Positions 6,064 to 10,540 of a DNA stretch of 10,540 nucleotides are shown one piece after another. Below the pieces are notes generated by a model. It was not told where the DNA came from. It did not search any database and was given only the letters and a program-made list of their open reading frames with translations. The stretch's first letter is position 1. Every line of letters starts with the position of its first letter. The translations under genes were made by a program, and so were the position numbers. Origin of the DNA: an uncultured Methylobacter sp. (GTDB taxonomy: Bacteria > Pseudomonadota > Gammaproteobacteria > Methylococcales > Methylomonadaceae); contig CAIKYI010000538.1 of assembly GCA_903831545.1 (NCBI GenBank), positions 1 to 10,540 on the forward strand. Direction: 5' to 3'.

Positions 6064-7871
6064 GCAGGCGTAACTGGAAACATAAAACCGCAATCGGCGC
6101 AGGATTTGTGCTGAGCGGATTTTTTCTCTGGCTAGCTCTACTCCAAGTCGATATTGTGAGTCTGGGCAAAGCTTTTGCTACTATTAAGTACATACCAGTA
6201 CTTTTGTGTGCGGGCGCTATCTCGCTCGGGATCATGTTGCGGGCGTTAAGATGGCGTGTTATTGCCGGCTTTCCGACTACTGAGCAGCACAATTTTTCGC
6301 GCGCCACAAATATTGGTACCCTCGCCAACCTGCTTTTCCCGGGTCGTGCCGGTGAGTTTATTCGGGTGATTACACTTGCAAAGTTATCGCGTTCTTCGCT
6401 TCCTGGACCGCTGGCAAGTGCATTAATTGACCGTCTGATCGATGCATTTGTTCTTCTTGCCAGCGCTTCTGTGCTTTATTGGCTTTTTCCTATTAGCACC
6501 TTAATCGATAAATGGCTTACAGTCTTTTTGATCGTGGGCTGTATAATTACCCTGCTTATCGTTTTTTACGCAAGAAGTTCAGGCATTGGTGAAGTTCTGA
6601 TTGCTAGGCTGACCCAGCGTTGGCTCCATCGTTGGCCGCTAAAGCCTGAAATTTTTCTGACTGAACTTCGTAACGAATTTCGCCGCCTGCTAAGTAGTTG
6701 GTTAAGTATTGAACTGATGTTGCTGGCGGCTTTAATCTTGCTTATCGACTATGGTGCTATCGCCGCTTTGCTTCAGGCATTTGCTCTGTCCCTGCCTTTT
6801 GAAGCGCCCTTGTTGCTTTGGGTGTTTTTGGCCGCAGGATCTGCATTGCCTTCTGGGCCTGGCTATGTCGGTGTGTACCAAGTGGCAGCCGTATGGGCGC
6901 TGTCGCTTTTTAACGTTTCTGCACCCACTGCCGTCGCCATTGCGACTGTTCTGCAGATTACGACACTTGCTGTGGCCATTGTCATGGCAGGTCCAGCGGC
7001 TTTGGGCGTTTCAAACGTATTTGGTTTCAGAAAAAAACAGCTTAATAGAGAGAAAGTCAATTTGAATCGTTTTAGTATCACAACCGGCATCCGCAGTCTC
7101 TACGCCAACCGTAGTCTGCTACGCGCACTCGTAAAGCGCGATATTGAAACAAGGTATCGCGGAACCCTACTTGGCTTTCTATGGGCTTTGGTTTATCCAC
7201 TCATGATGTTGGCTGTTTATGCTTTTGTTTTTGGTGGGGTATTCAATGCACGCTGGGGCAGCGGCGGCGACATGAAGGATTTCGTGCTAATGTTGTACTG
7301 CGGTCTGATTGTGCATGGCGTTTTTTCTGAAACGTTGACTCGATCACCTGCCGCCGTTCTGTCTAATCCCAGTTACGTCAAAAAAGTGGTTTTTCCGTTA
7401 GAACTCCTCCCATTCAGCCATCTTGCCTCGGCGCTGTTTAATGCACTGGTGGGTTTGGGTCTGTTGTGCATCTTCTTGCTTATTCAGCGCCACGCTATTC
7501 ATATAACTGCTTTGTTTATCCCGCTAGTGTTAATGCCGTTGCTGCTATTGACGGCTGGTTTGGCTTGGTTTCTTGCAGCGCTTGGTGTTTTCTTCAGAGA
7601 CGTTGGACAGATGATCGGGGTGGTAATGTCGGTGCTTCTGTTCCTGAGCCCTGTCTTTTATCCGGTATCGTCTACCTCCGGACTAGCTCAGAAACTTATC
7701 CATGCTAATCCGCTGACTTACCCCATTGAGGAGCTTCGGGCCGTTTTAATAATTGGCATTCAACCGGACTGGCTACACTGGTTGACTTATACCTTTGCCG
7801 CCATTCTCGTGGCTATTTTTGGACTCTGGATATTCCAGAAATCCCGACCAGCATTTGCGGATGTTATCTGA
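6060..7871 (+). CDS. Fused membrane protein: UPF0104/LPG-synthase-TM-like domain joined to Wzm-like ABC-2 permease
   Basis: The frame encodes 603 residues from the GTG at 6060, chosen because it overlaps the previous stop by 4 bases; the frame is open back to an ATG at 5886, but that would overlap the upstream gene by 178 bases. Residues 8-325 form a UPF0104/LPG-synthase-TM-like domain: LRALRWR (60-66), LLFPGRAGEFIRV (91-103), DRLID (124-128) and LPSGPGYVGVYQ (263-274), with about eight membrane helices. Relatives include lysyl-phosphatidylglycerol synthase membrane domains and AglD-like proteins of glycan assembly; the role here is open. Residues about 335-603 are a full-length ABC-2 permease of the Wzm type: LLRALVKRDIETRYRGTLLG (353-372), FFRDVGQMIG (511-520), SPVFYP (530-535) and NPLTYPIEELR (550-560). 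It should form the channel that exports the glycan with the Wzt gene 1 base downstream. The fused form is unusual: both halves have the length of separate proteins, and the joint follows an A7 tract where one indel would split them. Confidence 0.8.
   Translation: MSRRNWKHKTAIGAGFVLSGFFLWLALLQVDIVSLGKAFATIKYIPVLLCAGAISLGIMLRALRWRVIAGFPTTEQHNFSRATNIGTLANLLFPGRAGEFIRVITLAKLSRSSLPGPLASALIDRLIDAFVLLASASVLYWLFPISTLIDKWLTVFLIVGCIITLLIVFYARSSGIGEVLIARLTQRWLHRWPLKPEIFLTELRNEFRRLLSSWLSIELMLLAALILLIDYGAIAALLQAFALSLPFEAPLLLWVFLAAGSALPSGPGYVGVYQVAAVWALSLFNVSAPTAVAIATVLQITTLAVAIVMAGPAALGVSNVFGFRKKQLNREKVNLNRFSITTGIRSLYANRSLLRALVKRDIETRYRGTLLGFLWALVYPLMMLAVYAFVFGGVFNARWGSGGDMKDFVLMLYCGLIVHGVFSETLTRSPAAVLSNPSYVKKVVFPLELLPFSHLASALFNALVGLGLLCIFLLIQRHAIHITALFIPLVLMPLLLLTAGLAWFLAALGVFFRDVGQMIGVVMSVLLFLSPVFYPVSSTSGLAQKLIHANPLTYPIEELRAVLIIGIQPDWLHWLTYTFAAILVAIFGLWIFQKSRPAFADVI
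7031..7065 (+). other. Domain junction of the UPF0104-Wzm frame, with A7 tract and stops in both other frames
   Basis: Seven A residues at 7031-7037 lie just after the last UPF0104 helix. In the -1 frame two stops follow at once (TAA 7043-7045, TAG 7046-7048). In the +1 frame a TGA lies at 7063-7065 and overlaps an in-frame TTG at 7062-7064 that sits where a separate Wzm would start, after a purine-rich GAGAGAAAG at 7048-7056. A one-base change in the A tract, a sequencing error, or slippage would therefore give two ordinary full-length proteins instead of one fusion. Confidence 0.6.
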
Positions 7872-7872
7872 T

Positions 7873-9273
7873 ATGAATACCAAAATAACACCGCCCATCC
7901 AGCTTGAATCCATAAGCAAGTGCTACCGGATTTTTCAAAACCCACAAGATCGCTTTAAACAGGCACTGCTTGATCGCTTTCATAATACACTGGGAAGGAA
8001 GATGGTCAGTCCGTTATATCGTGAGCACTGGGCGCTCAGCGATGTCAGCTTCGAACTGCAACCCGGCGAGGCCGTTGGTATTCTGGGGCGCAATGGCGCT
8101 GGCAAAAGCACGCTCTTGCAGATTATTGCCGGAACGCTAGAGCCAACCAGTGGTAATGTAAAAACCAGCGGACGTATCACCGCTCTTCTGGAGCTGGGTA
8201 GCGGGTTTAATCCCGAATTTACTGGCCGGGAAAATGTTATTCTGAATGGCCAAATCCTTGGATTATCACGCGAAGAGATTCTTAATAAATTTGACGACAT
8301 CGCCAGCTTTGCGGACATTGGTGATTTCATTGATCAACCAGTCAAAACTTATAGCTCAGGGATGATGATGCGGTTGGCGTTTTCAGTGCAAACTGCACTG
8401 AATCCCAGTATATTGATCGTCGATGAGGCGTTGGCTGTGGGAGATATATTTTTTCAAGCAAAGTGTATGCGTCGACTGCGACAAATGAGGGATGGCGGAA
8501 CCACTACCCTATTTGTAAGTCATGCCCCAAATATGGTGCAAGAATTTTGTACGCGAGGCATATTGTTTGATAACGGACGCTTAGTTGCTGATGGGCAACC
8601 GAATGTTGTTGTGCATCAATACATAGATTTGATAGCCAAAAAGCAATTGGTTGACATCAATATTAACACATCTGTACTGATGTCAGCAGCATCTTCTGGG
8701 GCTGAAGAGTTACCTCTTAATAGTATCAAAGGCAATAATGTATTGTTGCCGATTCAAGAAAAAATGGCTTTCATGGATAAAGAATTGTTTGACCGAAATG
8801 CCAACGAAAACCGAACGGGAAATAGAAAGGCTGAGTTTGTAAATGTTGTCCTAGTCGATGTGCAGGGCAGGGTTTCAAATACCTTTGGCTTTGGTGAAGA
8901 TGTGACATGTCAAATGGTTGTTCAAATTAATGCTGAGTTAAGAAACCTATGGATTGGTTATAAGATACGTACTGTTACAGGTGTGGATATTATCCATGCC
9001 GACTCCAGTCTTTATGAGCAACTTTCTTACCCTTTTGTGAGAGGAAAAACTTACCTTATTCATTGGCGCTTCAAGATGGGTCTAATGCATGGCGCTTATA
9101 CATTAGGGTGTGCGATAGGATTACCAGATCCTCCTGTAGGAATTGAGCGAATTATGGAATATGTTGATATTGTAAATGTCGCACAAACATTCGCTGTAAG
9201 AGCAAGAGAGGATGGAATGATTGGCGGAACTGCTGTTTGGGATAACAAATTAAAAATTACGGAGCTGAATTAA
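7873..9273 (+). CDS. wzt: Wzt-like ABC transporter ATPase with C-terminal carbohydrate-binding domain
   Basis: A 466-residue protein. The nucleotide-binding domain (about 8-255) has Walker A GRNGAGKST (72-80), the signature YSSGMMMRLAF (160-170), Walker B ILIVDEALAVGD (180-191) and the H-loop His217 in LFVSHAPN. This is the exporter subgroup for O-antigens, teichoic acids and capsules. A linker (about 256-317) leads to a C-terminal domain (about 318-466) resembling Wzt_C, a beta-sandwich that in studied O-antigen systems binds the non-reducing-end modification of the finished glycan. The protein energises export through the Wzm domain encoded upstream. The ATG at 7873 is used because it starts 1 base after the permease stop and places the domain as usual in the family; the frame is open further back to 7795, and an ATG at 7861 would add four residues. 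Base composition falls from about 50-60% GC in the ATPase part to about 40% or less after position 8600. Confidence 0.93.
   Translation: MNTKITPPIQLESISKCYRIFQNPQDRFKQALLDRFHNTLGRKMVSPLYREHWALSDVSFELQPGEAVGILGRNGAGKSTLLQIIAGTLEPTSGNVKTSGRITALLELGSGFNPEFTGRENVILNGQILGLSREEILNKFDDIASFADIGDFIDQPVKTYSSGMMMRLAFSVQTALNPSILIVDEALAVGDIFFQAKCMRRLRQMRDGGTTTLFVSHAPNMVQEFCTRGILFDNGRLVADGQPNVVVHQYIDLIAKKQLVDININTSVLMSAASSGAEELPLNSIKGNNVLLPIQEKMAFMDKELFDRNANENRTGNRKAEFVNVVLVDVQGRVSNTFGFGEDVTCQMVVQINAELRNLWIGYKIRTVTGVDIIHADSSLYEQLSYPFVRGKTYLIHWRFKMGLMHGAYTLGCAIGLPDPPVGIERIMEYVDIVNVAQTFAVRAREDGMIGGTAVWDNKLKITELN
9261..9264 (+). promoter_or_regulatory. Ribosome binding site for the GTG start at 9274
   Basis: GGAG lies 9 bases before the GTG, inside the last codons of the Wzt gene. 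It supports the GTG at 9274, which follows the Wzt TAA with no gap. It is the clearest Shine-Dalgarno match in the window; most other genes here have weak or no matches. Confidence 0.6.
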
Positions 9274-10437
9274 GTGACAGAAAATAAGTTAATTGAGATA
9301 TGTGAGAAATATAAATCTGACAGTGTAAATAAAACAAGTTGTTGTCCAGTTTGTAATGGTCTAAAAATATCGCTGTTGTCACCTTCTTGGAAAAGATATT
9401 ACAATGAAAAAGAGTTTTTTCTCGCTGAGCGCGAATGGTTTGCCAGTTGCGACAATTGTGGAACTATTTTTCGTTATCCACTGCTCTCCTATGATGACTA
9501 CAAGAAATACGGTGAGGACTATTATAACCAAGTTAATCCAGGTCAGAGTGTTGAAGAGCATGCCATTTGGCATTTTGAATCTTTCCAAAAGCCAAACTAC
9601 GATTCACTTCGATCATTTCTGAACAAAGAGATTTCACCGGCTGATGGAAAGCGATGGCTAGATGTTGGATCAATCGGCTATGCCACAAGTTTTGACGAGT
9701 ATGAATTTACGACTATCGAGCCGGATCAAAGAATTGTTGAACTCGGCAGAAAACTATTTAAACAGAGTTGGGCTAAGAGCTTGCTGGGAATCAAGTCAAG
9801 AATTCATTGCCATACAATTGAAAGTTTTGAGGACTCCAAGCTTTTCGATGGGATTGTTTTTAACAACAGTTTTTATTGTTTACCGTTTCCGATAGAGGGA
9901 TTGTGCAAAGCAGCCAAGCTACTTCAAAAAAATGGTCATTTGGTAATTACGATATCAACTTATTTCTGCGATGCGGTTGCTGTTCGAACTGACGGGTTGT
10001 TGAGCCGAATGGAAGATGTGTTGCAGGGTGAAACGCTGTGGGTTTTTCATAATGCGAAGTCATTAGAATATCTATGTCAGCGAGCAGGTTTTGAATTGGT
10101 ATCATCCCAGGAAATTATGGCTTATGGAAAGAAGACGATGCGTCTTTTCCACTTTAGGAAGGTCGCTTCTATTAGCCCGGACCCAATGCTCTTAATAGAT
10201 TCCAAAAGCCTGATGCAGAAAAAGATCACGCAGTTATTCGAGAATTTCTCGGGTCAATCGATTGCTTACTTGGAGAAACACAATACCGAAAAAACTTTCT
10301 TCATTGGAACGTTGCCTATCTTACACGATATATCACGTATTTATTCTCTCCAAAAAATATCAGGATATGTTGTTTTTGACTCAGATTTGTCTAATTGCAA
10401 TATTGATGGTATTATTTGCTACAAGTATTGTGCTTAA
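9274..10437 (+). CDS. Zinc-ribbon methyltransferase-like protein with divergent SAM motif
   Basis: A 387-residue protein. The N-terminus holds two Cys pairs, CPVC (24-27) and CDNC (59-62), a probable zinc ribbon like that of sugar C-methyltransferases and related methyltransferases. A YYNQ segment (83-86) follows. The Rossmann-like region begins with WLDVGSIGYATSF (128-140), where the usual DxGxGxG glycine motif is altered, then TTIEPD (146-151), FDGIVFNNSFYCL (191-203) and KLLQKNGHLVITIS (215-228), in the order expected of a class I methyltransferase. The C-terminal portion (about 300-387) contains IAYLEKHNTEKTFFIGTLP (330-348) and may be a second small alpha/beta domain, as in C-methyltransferases, but I cannot confirm it. 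The GTG start has GGAG 9 bases upstream. The gene is more AT-rich than the middle of the window and its start abuts the Wzt stop. Probable role: methylation of a glycan sugar or its nucleotide precursor; loss of catalytic activity is also possible. Confidence 0.8.
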   Translation: MTENKLIEICEKYKSDSVNKTSCCPVCNGLKISLLSPSWKRYYNEKEFFLAEREWFASCDNCGTIFRYPLLSYDDYKKYGEDYYNQVNPGQSVEEHAIWHFESFQKPNYDSLRSFLNKEISPADGKRWLDVGSIGYATSFDEYEFTTIEPDQRIVELGRKLFKQSWAKSLLGIKSRIHCHTIESFEDSKLFDGIVFNNSFYCLPFPIEGLCKAAKLLQKNGHLVITISTYFCDAVAVRTDGLLSRMEDVLQGETLWVFHNAKSLEYLCQRAGFELVSSQEIMAYGKKTMRLFHFRKVASISPDPMLLIDSKSLMQKKITQLFENFSGQSIAYLEKHNTEKTFFIGTLPILHDISRIYSLQKISGYVVFDSDLSNCNIDGIICYKYCA

Positions 10438-10540
10438 AAGTTTCTCAGGATCATTATATAGTTTAATTGCTGTCTGGGACTGTTTGTTCTTGTTAGTCCT
10501 GAAGTTTTCGATGTCCTCAGGTCTGAATGAGAAGTATGCA
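10438..10540. other. Right-edge stretch without a supported gene
   Basis: This AT-rich stretch follows the last stop. An ATG at 10511 (MSSGLNEKYA, open to the edge) and another at 10527 in a different frame, with AGG 5 bases before it, could start a next gene, but neither can be tested in so few codons. A weak stem (GGACT 10477-10481 with AGTCC 10495-10499, 13-base loop) has no T-tract, so I do not call a terminator. Confidence 0.4.

Noticed and set aside
7795..7872. Upstream extension of the Wzt gene to 7795
   Set aside because: The added residues are a shadow of the permease C-terminus in another frame, and the ATPase domain begins as usual a few residues after the ATG at 7873.
10477..10499. 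Possible hairpin terminator after the last gene
   Set aside because: Only five paired bases with a 13-base loop and no T-tract; not stronger than chance in AT-rich sequence.

Overview
The window reads as part of a Gram-negative surface-polysaccharide locus (O-antigen, capsule or similar glycan) exported by an ABC transporter. The AT-leaning, mixed base composition, frequent GTG starts and the UPF0104, Wzm and Wzt types suggest a proteobacterium, perhaps a low-GC beta- or gammaproteobacterium. The sequence does not fix the taxon. Every supported gene is on the + strand, and the genes are packed with gaps of 0-60 bases or 4-base overlaps, so it looks like one operon or two overlapping transcripts. 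No RNA genes, IS elements, CRISPR arrays or long repeats were seen.

Layout. (1) Positions 2-676 are the 3' part of an FkbM-type methyltransferase whose start lies before the window. (2) 686-2971 encodes a 761-residue polytopic membrane protein, probably a GT-C-fold glycosyltransferase, with an unusual periplasmic insert near its N-terminus. (3) 3032-3841 is a second, complete FkbM methyltransferase, preceded by the largest gap and a candidate promoter. (4) 3853-5286 is a fusion of a SAM methyltransferase and a GT2 glycosyltransferase. (5) 5299-6063 is a type-11 SAM methyltransferase. (6) 6060-7871 is one open frame joining a complete UPF0104/LPG-synthase-TM-like membrane domain to a complete Wzm-like ABC-2 permease. 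(7) 7873-9273 is a Wzt-like ABC ATPase with a C-terminal carbohydrate-binding domain. (8) 9274-10437 is a methyltransferase-like protein with an N-terminal Cys4 zinc-ribbon and a divergent SAM motif. The last 103 bases hold no gene that can be supported.

How the parts may work together. Wzm and Wzt export a finished lipid-linked glycan across the inner membrane. In studied systems the Wzt C-terminal domain can recognise a terminal modification such as a methyl cap. Five methyltransferase domains lie in the same run, so a methylated glycan is likely, and one of these enzymes could add the cap; that link is inference. The GT2 and GT-C proteins would act in glycan assembly or decoration at the polyprenyl-phosphate level. 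The points most worth a second look are the UPF0104-Wzm fusion, whose continuity depends on an A7 tract at 7031-7037, the periplasmic insert in the GT-C-like protein, and the drop in GC content at the Wzt domain boundary.
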